Below are positions 20,320 through 33,238 of a stretch of DNA of 64,000 bases, in pieces. Origin of the DNA: Rhizobium grahamii. Its GTDB lineage: Bacteria > Pseudomonadota > Alphaproteobacteria > Rhizobiales > Rhizobiaceae. A model generated the notes under the pieces. The model was not told the DNA's origin. It ran no database searches and saw only the letters and a list, made by a program, of their open reading frames with translations. Each line of letters starts with the position of its first letter. The stretch's first letter is position 1. The DNA lies in the NCBI RefSeq assembly GCF_009498215.1, contig NZ_CP043498.1, positions 1,364,001 to 1,428,000 of the forward strand, read 5' to 3'. The translations under genes were made by a program, and so were the position numbers.

Positions 20320-21153
20320 ATGAATATCCTATCCCAGGCGACCGCCTTCGGCGGCATGCAGGGCGTCTTTAGCCACACGTCGGAGACCTGCAAGTGCGAC
20401 ATGACATTTGCGGTCTTCGTTCCTCCGCAGGCGACCAAGGAGCCCTGCCCCGTCCTCTGGTATCTTTCGGGCCTGACCTGCACCCACGCCAACGTCATGG
20501 AAAAGGGTGAATACCGGCGGATGGCCGCCGAACTCGGCTTGATCATCATCTGCCCCGACACGAGCCCGCGCGGCAACGATGTGCCCGACGAGCTCACCAA
20601 CTGGCAGATGGGCAAAGGCGCCGGTTTCTATCTCGACGCCACCGAGAAGCCATGGGCCGAGAACTACCAGATGTACAGCTACATCACCGAAGAGCTGCCA
20701 GCCTTCGTCAGCCAGCACTTCCGGATGGACATGAGCCGTCAGGGCATCTTCGGTCACTCGATGGGCGGTCACGGCGCTATGACGATTGCCTTGAAAAACC
20801 CTGACCGTTTCAAGAGCTGCTCTGCCTTCGCGCCGATCGTCGAACCGTCGACCGCCGACTGGTCCGTACCGGCCTTCGAAAAGTACCTCGGCTCCGATCG
20901 CGCCGCCTGGCGTCAGTACGACGCCTGCTCATTGGTCAGCGATGGCGCACGCTTTCCGGAGTTCCTGATCGACCAGGGCAAGGCCGATGGTTTCCTGGAG
21001 AATGGTCTGCGGCCGTGGCGGTTCGAGGAAGCAGTGAAGGACACTGATATCAAGCTGACCTTGCGCATGCATGAGCGCTACGATCACTCCTACTACTTCA
21101 TCTCCACCTTCATGGACGACCATCTCCGGTGGCATGCGGAGCGCCTCGCCTGA
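20320..21153 (+). CDS. fghA: S-formylglutathione hydrolase
   Basis: Hydrolyses S-formylglutathione to formate and glutathione, the second step of glutathione-dependent formaldehyde detoxification. In this 277-residue esterase D-type alpha/beta hydrolase the nucleophile elbow is FGHSMGGHGAM, the oxyanion region is LWYLSGLTCTHANV, and the C-terminal catalytic His is in MHERYDHSYYF. A CAGGAG site lies 6 bases before ATG 20320. It is the last gene of the adhC-GNAT-DUF188-fghA unit. Confidence 0.95.
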   Translation: MNILSQATAFGGMQGVFSHTSETCKCDMTFAVFVPPQATKEPCPVLWYLSGLTCTHANVMEKGEYRRMAAELGLIIICPDTSPRGNDVPDELTNWQMGKGAGFYLDATEKPWAENYQMYSYITEELPAFVSQHFRMDMSRQGIFGHSMGGHGAMTIALKNPDRFKSCSAFAPIVEPSTADWSVPAFEKYLGSDRAAWRQYDACSLVSDGARFPEFLIDQGKADGFLENGLRPWRFEEAVKDTDIKLTLRMHERYDHSYYFISTFMDDHLRWHAERLA

Positions 21154-21190
21154 GGCGCCCTCACGGGTTATTCAAGTTCCCCAAAACTGT

Positions 21191-21215
21191 TGCGGCCGCC
21201 CATCGGGCGGCCGCA
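21191..21215. terminator. strong GC hairpin between fghA and the DoxX gene
   Basis: A perfect 11-bp stem, TGCGGCCGCCC (21191-21201) with GGGCGGCCGCA (21205-21215), and loop ATC. It separates two convergent genes. The lack of a T-run on either side makes classical termination uncertain. Confidence 0.6.
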
Positions 21216-21222
21216 GTCATAT

Positions 21223-21615
21223 TCAGGCAGCTTTGCGCTTGTCGACCGACAGCGCGCCTGCACCTGCAAAGAACAGGAACAGGAAGACGAAGGAGAAGAG
21301 AATGGCGCCGTCGCCACCGTTGAGCGCCGGGTAGAAGCTCTTCGGATAGTGCGCCATGAAATAGGCAAACGCCATTTCACCGGAAAGAATGAAAGCGATC
21401 GGCCGCGTCAGGAAACCGACGAGCACGAGTACACCGCCGACGACCTCAAGCAGGGCGGCGAACAGCATCAGCGGAGGCAGCGAGCCTTCCATCTGAGCGG
21501 CTGGAAACGCAAAAAGCTTCATCGTGCCGTGTTCGATGAACAGCAATGCCGTGATGATGCGCAGAGCGGCGAGCGCGTAGGGCTGATACGCGCTCAGACG
21601 TTCCAAACTGGACAT
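21223..21615 (-). CDS. DoxX family membrane protein
   Basis: A 130-residue protein with four hydrophobic segments. The family signature ALRIITALLFIEHGTMKLF is near the N-terminus, followed by LEVVGGVLVLVGFLTRP and EMAFAYFMAHYP. DoxX-like proteins sit in the inner membrane and are linked to redox or quinone metabolism; the exact role is unclear. TAGGAG 7 bases before ATG 21615 supports the start; the frame from 21642 is rejected. Confidence 0.88.
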   Translation of the reverse strand: MSSLERLSAYQPYALAALRIITALLFIEHGTMKLFAFPAAQMEGSLPPLMLFAALLEVVGGVLVLVGFLTRPIAFILSGEMAFAYFMAHYPKSFYPALNGGDGAILFSFVFLFLFFAGAGALSVDKRKAA

Positions 21616-21740
21616 GAAAACTCTCCTATTAAGTAAAGACAAGCGAGCGTTAGCCGGTCCGTCAAATGAAATGAATACACGGATTACTGACGTGCAATCA
21701 CTTCCTTTTGATTTTACTCGGCTTTTGCCAATACTTCACT

Positions 21741-23273
<1,533 letters not shown>

Positions 23274-23304
23274 GGACACTCCTCGCCGCCAAGGCGGCTG
23301 CTGA

Positions 23305-23763
23305 TTATGCGGATCCGGCCTTGAGCGTGAAGATCGAGCGAATCCGTGCCGAAATATCCTCTGCCAGGATTTCGTCGGCCGAGCTCGAATTGTTCGATAC
23401 ACTGGTAACGGAGAACTTGCTGACGGCAATGACCGAACCGTCTTCGACGGAGGCGGCATCGACGGTGATGTCGGCCACGGTCTGGTTCTTTTCGTAGCCC
23501 TGCTGCCGCCTGATCGAAACGATGCGGATCGTAAGCACGACCCGAGGATAGACTTCCGTGCGGACGGTGGCGTTGATCGCCTTGTTGACGCGATCGCCTA
23601 TCCCGGACAGCAGGGCCGGAGGCATGTTCGGCCCCGAGAGAATGATAGCGTTGCGGACATCATAAACCGGGCCGGGATCCTGCTTTCCAAACAGGGAGGC
23701 ACAGGATGCCAAAGCCATGCAGACAAGTGCGACCCGAAAAAAGCACGACCTGAAACAGTTCAT
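23305..23763 (-). CDS. putative lipoprotein of unknown function
   Basis: A 152-residue protein with a type II signal peptide: [14 protein letters not shown], where L-A-S-C fits a lipobox with the lipidated Cys near residue 21. The rest is a compact alpha/beta region with no recognised motif. It lies 31 bases upstream of pccB on the same strand. The family is unknown to me; location in the envelope is supported only by the lipobox. Confidence 0.65.
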   Translation of the reverse strand: MNCFRSCFFRVALVCMALASCASLFGKQDPGPVYDVRNAIILSGPNMPPALLSGIGDRVNKAINATVRTEVYPRVVLTIRIVSIRRQQGYEKNQTVADITVDAASVEDGSVIAVSKFSVTSVSNNSSSADEILAEDISARIRSIFTLKAGSA

Positions 23764-23833
23764 TCAAAAAATCCGCGTCCGCCCCCGATAGAGTCGCAGA
23801 TTTTCGCCATAACCAGCATCAAGGCAACTGATT

Positions 23834-24619
23834 TCAACCCCTCAAGGCCAAAAAAACGTCCGTGGCAGCTTTGAAATCTTCGAAGCGCTGAGCGCGCCTC
23901 TGTTCCGCCTCTTCATCCTGCCCCCAATGCTCGATCGTCCAGTCCTCATCGAGATGAGCAAGCGACCAGATATCGTCAGACGGAAGGAACGCCTCGGCGA
24001 ATGCGAGCGACAGCAGAGCCGAACCCGTCAGCGTCGTCACTGTATGGAGGGCAGCCAGCTCGATAGCAGTCGAGTGGGGGCGCAGCGCGGCGGAAAAGGC
24101 GGAAACCGCCTCGCGGGGCTGATCGTGGTGCATGATACCCTCGATCAGGATGAAGCGCGCGCCGAAGGCTTCCGCTGCCCAATCGAGAACGGGATCCCAG
24201 CGATTTCGCTGGCGATCCACAAGCTCCTTCGGCCCGTCGGCGCGGTAGCAGAGCAAATCGCTTGTCGAAAAGCGCAAAATATCCTCAAAAACGGCCTGCG
24301 TGTCGGTGGTAACGCCATCGATCGCCGTGTTGACGAGCCTGGTAACCGGCATCATCGCAGGGTCGATCACATCCGCCTGTGCCTCCCATTCCCGGGCAAC
24401 CAGTTCGGCCAGCGCTCGTGTTGGAACGGCAAGCACATGACGCGCGGGCGTACGGACGGCCTTGCCGTCGAGCTCAATTGCGAAACCCTCATCGCGCGGT
24501 GTGATTTCGACATTCTTGTAGAAGCGCTTCGGCAGCGGCTTCTTCATCTGAACCTGTGCCCGTCGGATCGGATCAGGATGGCTCAGGCCCTCGGACAAGT
24601 CGTTCAGGAGATCGCGCAT
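23834..24619 (-). CDS. ATP12-family F1F0-ATPase assembly chaperone
   Basis: A 261-residue protein of the ATP12 family, which in mitochondria assists assembly of the F1 alpha subunit; alphaproteobacteria share it. Landmarks are PKRFYKNVEI, LDGKAVRTPARHVLAVPT, EWEAQADVIDPAMMPVTRL and the DLLCYRADGP segment. It starts 3 bases after the HAD gene stop, so the two are likely co-transcribed. Its direct role in ATP synthase assembly in bacteria is inferred from the eukaryotic family. Confidence 0.9.
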   Translation of the reverse strand: MRDLLNDLSEGLSHPDPIRRAQVQMKKPLPKRFYKNVEITPRDEGFAIELDGKAVRTPARHVLAVPTRALAELVAREWEAQADVIDPAMMPVTRLVNTAIDGVTTDTQAVFEDILRFSTSDLLCYRADGPKELVDRQRNRWDPVLDWAAEAFGARFILIEGIMHHDQPREAVSAFSAALRPHSTAIELAALHTVTTLTGSALLSLAFAEAFLPSDDIWSLAHLDEDWTIEHWGQDEEAEQRRAQRFEDFKAATDVFLALRG

Positions 24620-24621
24620 GG

Positions 24622-25281
24622 TTACCCTCGCGGAAAGTGTTTCAGAATGTCGTCCGGGTGATAGGCGATGCTATCGGCGCCAGCTGCGACGAGGTCGCTG
24701 ACGCTGGCATAACCCCACGAGACACCCACGGCCGTCGCACCGGCTGCCTTTGCCATTTGCATATCGTAAACAGCGTCGCCGATGACAATGGTATCAGTCG
24801 GATTCATTCCCGTTTCATCGCAGCATTCACTGACCATCGCGGGATGAGGCTTCGAGGGGCAATCGTCGGCGGTACGCGAAACGATGAAATGCGGCGCAAA
24901 CCCATGGGTCTCAAGCACGTGCACAAGACCACGCCTCGACTTGCCGGTGACCGCACCAATCAGGATTTCGTCCTGCGTGGCCAACGTATTGACCAGCAGC
25001 TTAATGCCGTCGAACAGAGGGACATCCATACCCGGCTCGTCGCGAACATCGGCATAGATCGCCTTGTAATGCGCCGTCATCGCAACAGCCTCGTCATCGA
25101 CATGCGGTTTTCCCAGCATCCGGGCGATGGCGATATCAAGCGTCAGGCCGATGATCGATTTGGTCAGCCCAATGGGCGGCCGGTCGTAACCGAAATGCAC
25201 GAAGGTACGCGCCATGACCTCATGGATCAGCCCGGCACTGTCCACGAGCGTGCCGTCGCAATCGAACAACGCCAGTTTCAT
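24622..25281 (-). CDS. HAD-IA family hydrolase
   Basis: A 219-residue HAD phosphatase-like protein. Motif I is LFDCDGTLVDSAGLI, the motif III Lys is in PSKPHPAM, and motif IV is VIGDAVYDMQMAKAAG. The second Asp of motif I is present, so it is probably a phosphatase; the substrate is unknown. ATG 25281 overlaps the stop of the RluA-type gene (25278), showing coupling; the longer frame to 25644 is an artefact inside that gene. Confidence 0.88.
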   Translation of the reverse strand: MKLALFDCDGTLVDSAGLIHEVMARTFVHFGYDRPPIGLTKSIIGLTLDIAIARMLGKPHVDDEAVAMTAHYKAIYADVRDEPGMDVPLFDGIKLLVNTLATQDEILIGAVTGKSRRGLVHVLETHGFAPHFIVSRTADDCPSKPHPAMVSECCDETGMNPTDTIVIGDAVYDMQMAKAAGATAVGVSWGYASVSDLVAAGADSIAYHPDDILKHFPRG

Positions 25282-26270
25282 TCGTAGTCTTCCCTGTCTG
25301 CGGATGCGAGATCGAGGCCGAGCAGGTTCCAGGTCTGGACCATGTGCGGCGGCAGCGGCGCGGTGACGCGAAGCCGACCACCGTTCGGATGTGGGATATC
25401 GATCTTGCGCGCATGCAGGTGCAGCTTCTTCTGCACGCCGCCTGGGAACGGCCAGTTGAGATCGTCGTCGAAGTATTTCGGATCGCCGATAATAGGATGG
25501 CCGATATGGAGCGCGTGGACGCGCAACTGGTGCGTGCGGCCGGTATACGGCTCCATCTCCAACCAGGCGAGGTTCTGCGCCGCGGTCTCGCGCACACGGT
25601 AATAGGAGATCGCGTGATCCGCGCCCTCCTCGCCATGCTTGCACACGCGCATCCGGTCGCCGTCCGGCGTCTGTTCCTTCACCAGCCAGGTCGAGATCTT
25701 GTCCTCGTGCTTGCGCGGCACGCCCTTGACCAGCGACCAGTAGGTCTTCTTGGTATCACGCTCGCGAAAAGCCGCGGTCAGCTTTTGTGCCGCCCCGCGG
25801 GTGCGGGCGATGACAAGCACGCCCGACGTGTCGCGGTCGAGGCGATGCACCAGTCGCGGCTTTTCGCCCTTCTTGTTGGTCCAGGCTTCGAGCATCTTGT
25901 CGATGTTGCGCGTCACGCCGGAGCCGCCCTGTACGGCAAGGCCGGCCGGCTTGTTCAGCACGATCACCTTGTCGTCCTCGTGGAGAACCATGCGCTGCAG
26001 CAAGTCGTAATCGTCGCCGTGCTTCAGGTCGTGGCTGGCGATCGGGCCGGTCTTCTTCGCGTCGACATCCAGCGGTGGCACACGCACCATCTGGCCGGGC
26101 TGTACGCGCGCGTCGGTCTTGACGCGGCCGCCGTCCACACGCACCTGACCGGAGCGTAGGAGTTTCTGCAGCGGCCCGAAGCCGAGTCCGGGGTAGTGGA
26201 TCTTGAACCATCGGTCGAGCCGCATGCCCGCCTCGTCCGGCTCCACCTTGATGTGTTCGATACCTGCCAT
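25278..26270 (-). CDS. RluA/RluC-family pseudouridine synthase
   Basis: Converts specific uridines in rRNA (RluC or RluD type) to pseudouridine. In this 330-residue protein an N-terminal S4-like RNA-binding part (MRLDRWFKIHYPGLGFGPL) leads to the catalytic domain with HRLDRDTSGVLVIARTR, which carries the active-site Asp, followed by YTGRTHQLRVHALHIGHPI and GDPKYF. Which uridines are modified cannot be told from the sequence. ATG 26270 matches family N-termini; the frame to 26417 is too long. Confidence 0.9.
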   Translation of the reverse strand: MAGIEHIKVEPDEAGMRLDRWFKIHYPGLGFGPLQKLLRSGQVRVDGGRVKTDARVQPGQMVRVPPLDVDAKKTGPIASHDLKHGDDYDLLQRMVLHEDDKVIVLNKPAGLAVQGGSGVTRNIDKMLEAWTNKKGEKPRLVHRLDRDTSGVLVIARTRGAAQKLTAAFRERDTKKTYWSLVKGVPRKHEDKISTWLVKEQTPDGDRMRVCKHGEEGADHAISYYRVRETAAQNLAWLEMEPYTGRTHQLRVHALHIGHPIIGDPKYFDDDLNWPFPGGVQKKLHLHARKIDIPHPNGGRLRVTAPLPPHMVQTWNLLGLDLASADREDYE

Positions 26271-26358
26271 GATGATCTTTCGGAAAGAGTTGCGCGCATG
26301 AGGCGCGGCCTTTGCCGGTCGCTTTAGAGCATTTTCGCCAAAAACGGAAATCAGAATC

Positions 26359-26736
26359 TCAAAGCACTGCGCGGATGATTGCAAGTCCGGCAAAGACGGC
26401 GCCCATCGAAAGACCAACGCTGGCGATCATATACACCGTTCCTTCGACGATCGCGCCGCGTTCAAAGAGCGCGAGCGAGTCGAGTGAAAAGGTCGAGAAC
26501 GTCGTAAGGCCGCCAAGGAAACCGGTCATGAGCAGCATCCGCAACTCGAGCGAGCCGCCGAACCTGCGCCCGATCAGTTCAGAAAGCACCCCAATGACGA
26601 AGCAGCCGACGACATTCACCGTCAGGGTACCCCACGGAAATGCCGGACCCGCGAGGCGCAACGCCCACTGCCCCACATAGTACCTAGCAACGGAACCAAG
26701 CGCACCACCAAGTGCCACGAGAAGAGCTTGTGTCAT
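26359..26736 (-). CDS. crcB: CrcB/Fluc-family fluoride exporter
   Basis: A 125-residue protein with four membrane helices; it works as a dual-topology dimer exporting fluoride. Family landmarks are GGALGSVARYYVGQW at the N-terminus, WGTLTVNVVGCFVIG with the conserved Asn, and GFLGGLTTFSTFS with the Phe/Thr ladder. It is the first gene of the crcB-RluA-HAD-ATP12 run. I did not find a convincing fluoride riboswitch upstream. Confidence 0.93.
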   Translation of the reverse strand: MTQALLVALGGALGSVARYYVGQWALRLAGPAFPWGTLTVNVVGCFVIGVLSELIGRRFGGSLELRMLLMTGFLGGLTTFSTFSLDSLALFERGAIVEGTVYMIASVGLSMGAVFAGLAIIRAVL

Positions 26737-26859
26737 GAGATCGGTCTAGCGCAACTTTCCACTCCAATCCAATTGTCCGAAGAGATAGGTTTCACAATCA
26801 CTTAAAATGCCAGCCTTTTTATTAGCCGGATGCCAAGAGCGGTGCGCTATCCTCATGCG

Positions 26860-27129
26860 ATGTCAGTCTCGCTTATCTCCATATCCGCCGACACCGCCGT
26901 TGTGGCGCTGGAAAGCCTGAAAATCCCGAAGCGCGTTCCCGCCAGTATCGCTGCGAAGGAAGCGCGACGCGTCGCCGAACGGCGCGAAAAAGTCGATGCC
27001 GGTGCGGATATCGATGACACTGCCTCGATCATCCAGTCGACGGAAGTGGCGCTTGACTTGATGACGATGGGCCAGCGCCAGCCGCAAGCGAGCCTTAACC
27101 AGGCGCTCAAGCTTTACGAAGAAGACTGA
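26860..27129 (+). CDS. small hypothetical protein
   Basis: An 89-residue protein starting MSVSLISISADTAVVALESL, with a long charged helical middle (AAKEARRVAERREKVDAG) and an acidic C-terminus. I do not recognise a family. ATG 26830 would add ten residues (MPRAVRYPHA), with no better ribosome site. It lies alone between crcB, which is divergent, and the glycine riboswitch. Confidence 0.5.
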   Translation: MSVSLISISADTAVVALESLKIPKRVPASIAAKEARRVAERREKVDAGADIDDTASIIQSTEVALDLMTMGQRQPQASLNQALKLYEED

Positions 27130-27192
27130 TCGGTGGTCGCGTCGTCTTCCGGGACACGCGACAAAAATTTGCTCGGTGGCGACATTCCCCCC

Positions 27193-27220
27193 TTGCCAAG
27201 TACAGCCTTGGCCAGATAAT
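27193..27220 (+). promoter_or_regulatory. predicted promoter for the glycine riboswitch-gcvTHP transcript
   Basis: TTGCCA (27193-27198) and GATAAT (27215-27220) are separated by 16 bases and would start transcription near 27227, just before the first riboswitch aptamer. Inferred from motif and position only. Confidence 0.4.
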
Positions 27221-27229
27221 TGCCCTCGA

Positions 27230-27395
27230 CCTTGTTGGGAGAAGCTGGTCGTCCGCGATCAGTGCCGAAGGAGCAACCGCCCCGGAAACTCTCAGGCCAA
27301 AGGACCAGCAAGGGGCAGACGGAACTCTGGAGAGATGCGTTCTCGAAACGCACGCCGAAGGGATAACAATCTCAGGCAAAGGGACAGAGGGGGCT
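27230..27395 (+). ncRNA. tandem glycine riboswitch
   Basis: Two consecutive glycine-aptamer cores are readable. The first runs about 27233-27312 and contains GCCGAAGGAGCAACCGCC and ACTCTCAGGCCAAAGGACC. The second runs about 27320-27392 and contains CGCCGAAGGGATAACAATCT with CAGGCAAAGGGAC. The pairs GCTGGTC/GGACCAGC and CTCTGGAGAG-type stems close the aptamers. It lies directly upstream of gcvT, the classical position for glycine-activated expression of the glycine cleavage system. Confidence 0.92.
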
Positions 27396-27471
27396 CGAAA
27401 TGCAAGGCGCAACTGCGTCTGAAGATTTGAGCCCGCGCATGGAATTCCAGGCGCAAACCCCGGAGGCGTCG

Positions 27472-28608
27472 TTGGACGATACTGCTGCCCTCAAGAAAAC
27501 TCCGCTTCACGCGCTGCATCTGTCGCTCGGCGCCCGCATGGTCCCGTTTGCAGGCTATGACATGCCCGTCCAATATCCGGCCGGCGTCATGAAGGAACAC
27601 ATCCAGACCCGCACATCCGCAGGCGTCTTTGACGTGTCCCATATGGGCCAGGTCATCATCAAGGCGAAGTCGGGCAAGTATGAGGACGTCGCACTTGCGC
27701 TCGAAAGCCTCGTTCCTGTCGATATCCTCGGCCTTGCGGAAGGACGCCAGCGCTACGGTTTCTTCACCGACGACAATGGCTGCATTCTCGACGACCTGAT
27801 GATTACCCACCTCGACGACCACCTCTTCGTCGTCGTCAACGCCGCCTGCAAGGATGCAGACGTCGCGCACCTTCAGAAGCACCTCGCTGCCACCTGCGAC
27901 ATCACTGTCCTCGATCGCGCGTTGATCGCGCTGCAAGGCCCACGCGCCGTTGAAGTGCTGGCCGAACTCTGGGCCGACGTCGCGGCCATGAAGTTCATGG
28001 ACGTGCGCCATTGCCGGCTGCACGACGTTTCCTGTCTCGTGTCGCGTTCGGGCTACAGCGGCGAAGATGGCTTCGAGATCTCGATCCCTGCAGACAAGGC
28101 AGAAGATGTCACCAAGCGGTTGCTTGAGCATCCCGATGTCGAGCCGATCGGCCTCGGCGCCCGCGACAGCTTGCGCCTCGAAGCCGGCCTCTGCCTCTAC
28201 GGCAACGACATCGACACCACCACGACCCCCGTCGAGGCAGCCCTCGTCTGGGCCATCCAGAAGGCCCGCAAGTCGGGCGGCGCCCGCGCCGGCGGCTTCC
28301 CGGGCGCTGAACGCATCCTCTCCGAACTCGACCACGGCGCTACCCGCCGCCGCGTCGGCCTGAAGCCCGACGGCAAGGCGCCGGTGCGCGGCCACGCCAA
28401 GCTCTATGCCGACCAGGAAGGCAAGACCGAGATCGGCGAAGTCACCTCAGGCGGCTTCGGCCCCAGCGTCGAAGGCCCGGTTGCCATGGGCTACGTGCCG
28501 GTCGCGTCGGCTGACGTCGGAACGGTCGTCTACGCCGAGGTTCGCGGCAGGTACCTGCCGGTGACCGTCGCGGCCCTGCCCTTCGTCACGCCGACTTACA
28601 AGCGATAA
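27472..28608 (+). CDS. gcvT: aminomethyltransferase (glycine cleavage T protein)
   Basis: Transfers the methylene group of glycine-loaded GcvH to tetrahydrofolate and releases ammonia. Landmarks are VPFAGYDMPVQYPAGVMKEH, GVFDVSHMGQ, ALIALQGPRAVEVL and GLGARDSLRLEAGLCLYGND near the folate site. The frame opens at ATG 27400, but a strong GGAGG at 27462-27466 lies before TTG 27472, giving LDDTAALKKTPLHALH as in homologues, so TTG 27472 is preferred (378 residues). First gene of gcvTHP under riboswitch control. Confidence 0.93.
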   Translation: MDDTAALKKTPLHALHLSLGARMVPFAGYDMPVQYPAGVMKEHIQTRTSAGVFDVSHMGQVIIKAKSGKYEDVALALESLVPVDILGLAEGRQRYGFFTDDNGCILDDLMITHLDDHLFVVVNAACKDADVAHLQKHLAATCDITVLDRALIALQGPRAVEVLAELWADVAAMKFMDVRHCRLHDVSCLVSRSGYSGEDGFEISIPADKAEDVTKRLLEHPDVEPIGLGARDSLRLEAGLCLYGNDIDTTTTPVEAALVWAIQKARKSGGARAGGFPGAERILSELDHGATRRRVGLKPDGKAPVRGHAKLYADQEGKTEIGEVTSGGFGPSVEGPVAMGYVPVASADVGTVVYAEVRGRYLPVTVAALPFVTPTYKR

Positions 28609-28695
28609 GACCATGAGCGCGGCGGCGATCCATATCGTTGCAATGCCTGTTCAGGCGCACTGTTCGCAGGCCGCCGTCGCTGGCGTTGCGCGTGG

Positions 28696-28856
28696 GATGC
28701 CCCCCTCTGGCCTGCCGGACATCTCCCCCACAAGGGGGGGAGATCGACCCGGAGCAGGCGCCTTGCCAGACGGTGAGGTTGGAACGATCGGTCGTCCCCA
28801 GCCAATCTCCCCACCTGTGGGGGAGATGTGGCCGGCAGGCCAGAGGGAGGCGCCAC
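28696..28856. repeat. palindromic intergenic mosaic repeat (RIME-like)
   Basis: The gcvT-gcvH gap (28609-28956) contains a large imperfect inverted repeat. The left arm at about 28698-28744 reads CCCCCCTCTGGCCTGCCGG, then ATCTCCCCCACAAGGGGGG. The right arm at about 28803-28853 holds the complementary CTCCCCACCTGTGGGGGAG, then CCGGCAGGCCAGAGGGAGG. Each arm also has its own internal hairpin. The architecture resembles rhizobial intergenic mosaic elements (RIME); the name is from memory and was not checked by search. The rest of the gap shows no gene. Confidence 0.75.
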
Positions 28857-28956
28857 ACGGCACCACCTCGGTCGGAAAGCACAAAGCGCCACCACGCCAA
28901 CCAAAACAAACCACACATTTCCACCAAACACCCCATTCCCCAGAGAGGACAATCCC

Positions 28957-29318
28957 ATGCTGAAATTCACCGAAGAACACGAATGGCTGCAGATCGAGGC
29001 GGGTGTCGCCACCGTCGGCATCACCACCTATGCCGTCGAGCAACTCGGCGATCTGGTGTTCGTGGAACTGCCTGAAGTCGGCGCGACCTTCGGCAAGAAC
29101 GACAACGCGGCAACCGTCGAATCCGTCAAGGCCGCCTCGGATGTCTACTGCCCGCTCGCCGGCGAAATCACCGAAGTGAACCCCGCCATCGTCGCCGATC
29201 CGTCGCTGGTCAATTCCGACCCGCAGGGTGCAGGCTGGTTCTTCAAGCTGAAGCTCGCCAACGCCGCCGATGCCGACGGCCTGCTTGACGAAGCGGCCTA
29301 CAAGGAGCTTACCGCGTA

Positions 29319-29319
<1 letters not shown>
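28957..29319 (+). CDS. gcvH: glycine cleavage system H protein
   Basis: The 120-residue lipoyl carrier of the glycine cleavage system. The lipoyl-Lys motif is in [19 protein letters not shown] (Lys near 57), and the family N-terminus [12 protein letters not shown] is present. The octanoyl group is supplied by LipB, encoded at 11.9 kb. GAGAGGAC precedes ATG 28957, and the stop TAA shares a base with the gcvP ATG (TAATG). Confidence 0.97.
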
Positions 29320-32182
<2,863 letters not shown>

Positions 32183-32197
32183 GGTTTAAACATTCGA

Positions 32198-32220
32198 GAC
32201 GCCCGGCTTTGTCCGGGCGT
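32198..32220 (+). terminator. rho-independent terminator after gcvP
   Basis: ACGCCCGG pairs with CCGGGCGT around CTTTGT, followed by TTTTG. It lies 16 bases after the gcvP stop and ends the gcvTHP transcript. Confidence 0.85.
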
Positions 32221-32268
32221 TTTGATTCTCGATCTCGTGTCCAGTCACAGCACCAAGCCAGCACCCCG

Positions 32269-32916
32269 ATGCCCGAAATCCAAGGCTTTCACTACCGCGC
32301 AACGCCAACCACCGACGCCCGCCCACCGCTCCTCCTCCTGCACGGCAGCAGCCGCGACGAAACCGAACTCCCGCCGCTGGCAAACACCGCAGACCCCAGC
32401 TGGCCATATCTGTCGCTGCGCGGCCCCATCCCCTGGGAGAACGGCTATGCGTTCTTCCGCCGCAACCCCGACCGCACGCTCGACCGGGCCGACCTCGCGC
32501 GCCAGACGGAGCGCTTGCACGCCTTCATCACTGCATCCATCGAAACCGGCCTCATCGCCCGCCCACCCATCCTCCTCGGCTTCTCGAACGGCGCTATCAT
32601 CTCCGCCTCCCTCCTGATCCGCGACCCAAACTCCGCAGTCGGCGCCATCCTCATCCGTCCGCTCTCGCCGGATCCGGACGCGATCATCCCGCCTATGCCC
32701 GATAAACCGATCCTCATGCTCTCGGGCGACCGAGACGACCGCCGCGCACCCGAGGACGCCATTCGCGTCGCCAGGCAGTTCCAAGCCGCCGGCGCCGATG
32801 TCGCCAGCCATGCATCATCCACCGATCACCATCTCCACGGCGACGAACCCGCCATCATCGGCCACTGGCTGACATCCCGCGTCTTTCCGCTTGCCGCAGG
32901 CCACGGGCCGCTTTAA
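32269..32916 (+). CDS. alpha/beta hydrolase (phospholipase/carboxylesterase-like)
   Basis: A 215-residue serine hydrolase. The oxyanion loop is LLLLHGSSRDETEL, the nucleophile elbow GFSNGA, an Asp is in LSGDRDDRRAPEDA, and the His is in STDHHLHGDE. The short length and lack of a lid fit the carboxylesterase/phospholipase family (PF02230 type), often acting on small esters or thioesters. ATG 32269 gives MPEIQGFHYR. The substrate is unknown. Confidence 0.8.
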   Translation: MPEIQGFHYRATPTTDARPPLLLLHGSSRDETELPPLANTADPSWPYLSLRGPIPWENGYAFFRRNPDRTLDRADLARQTERLHAFITASIETGLIARPPILLGFSNGAIISASLLIRDPNSAVGAILIRPLSPDPDAIIPPMPDKPILMLSGDRDDRRAPEDAIRVARQFQAAGADVASHASSTDHHLHGDEPAIIGHWLTSRVFPLAAGHGPL

Positions 32917-32957
32917 GCAGACCGCCACTCGACAACAGACAACAGGCGACCAGTCCC

Positions 32958-33230
32958 ATGGCAAAATCCGACGGCGATCTCACTCAGCAGCCTTGGCCGA
33001 AGCCTGTCATGCTGGCGCTGGAAGAGCCCGGCCAGTACGTCGCTATCGCCACGACGCAGGCTGCCTCCTGGGCGATGATCGAGGACTGGCCGACGGAAGA
33101 CGGCCCCGCCCTCGACAAGGCCCTGCTCATCTGCGCCGACGTCATCAAGGGCAAGCGGAGCAACGACGACGCTCGCAAGGCCTTCATCGCCGCCGCCATC
33201 GAGGCTGGCATCGATATCAAGAACGACTGA
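32958..33230 (+). CDS. DUF982 family small protein
   Basis: A 90-residue protein with the DUF982 pattern typical of rhizobia: PVMLALEEPGQYVAIATTQAA, then ASWAMIEDWPTEDGPALDKA. DUF982 proteins often occur in many copies in these genomes, and their function is unknown. It follows the hydrolase gene on the same strand by 41 bases. Confidence 0.8.
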   Translation: MAKSDGDLTQQPWPKPVMLALEEPGQYVAIATTQAASWAMIEDWPTEDGPALDKALLICADVIKGKRSNDDARKAFIAAAIEAGIDIKND

Positions 33231-33238
33231 GCCGAAGG

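Noticed and set aside
26737-26830. Fluoride riboswitch upstream of crcB
   Set aside because: The short upstream region does not show the conserved fluoride aptamer core, so none was annotated.
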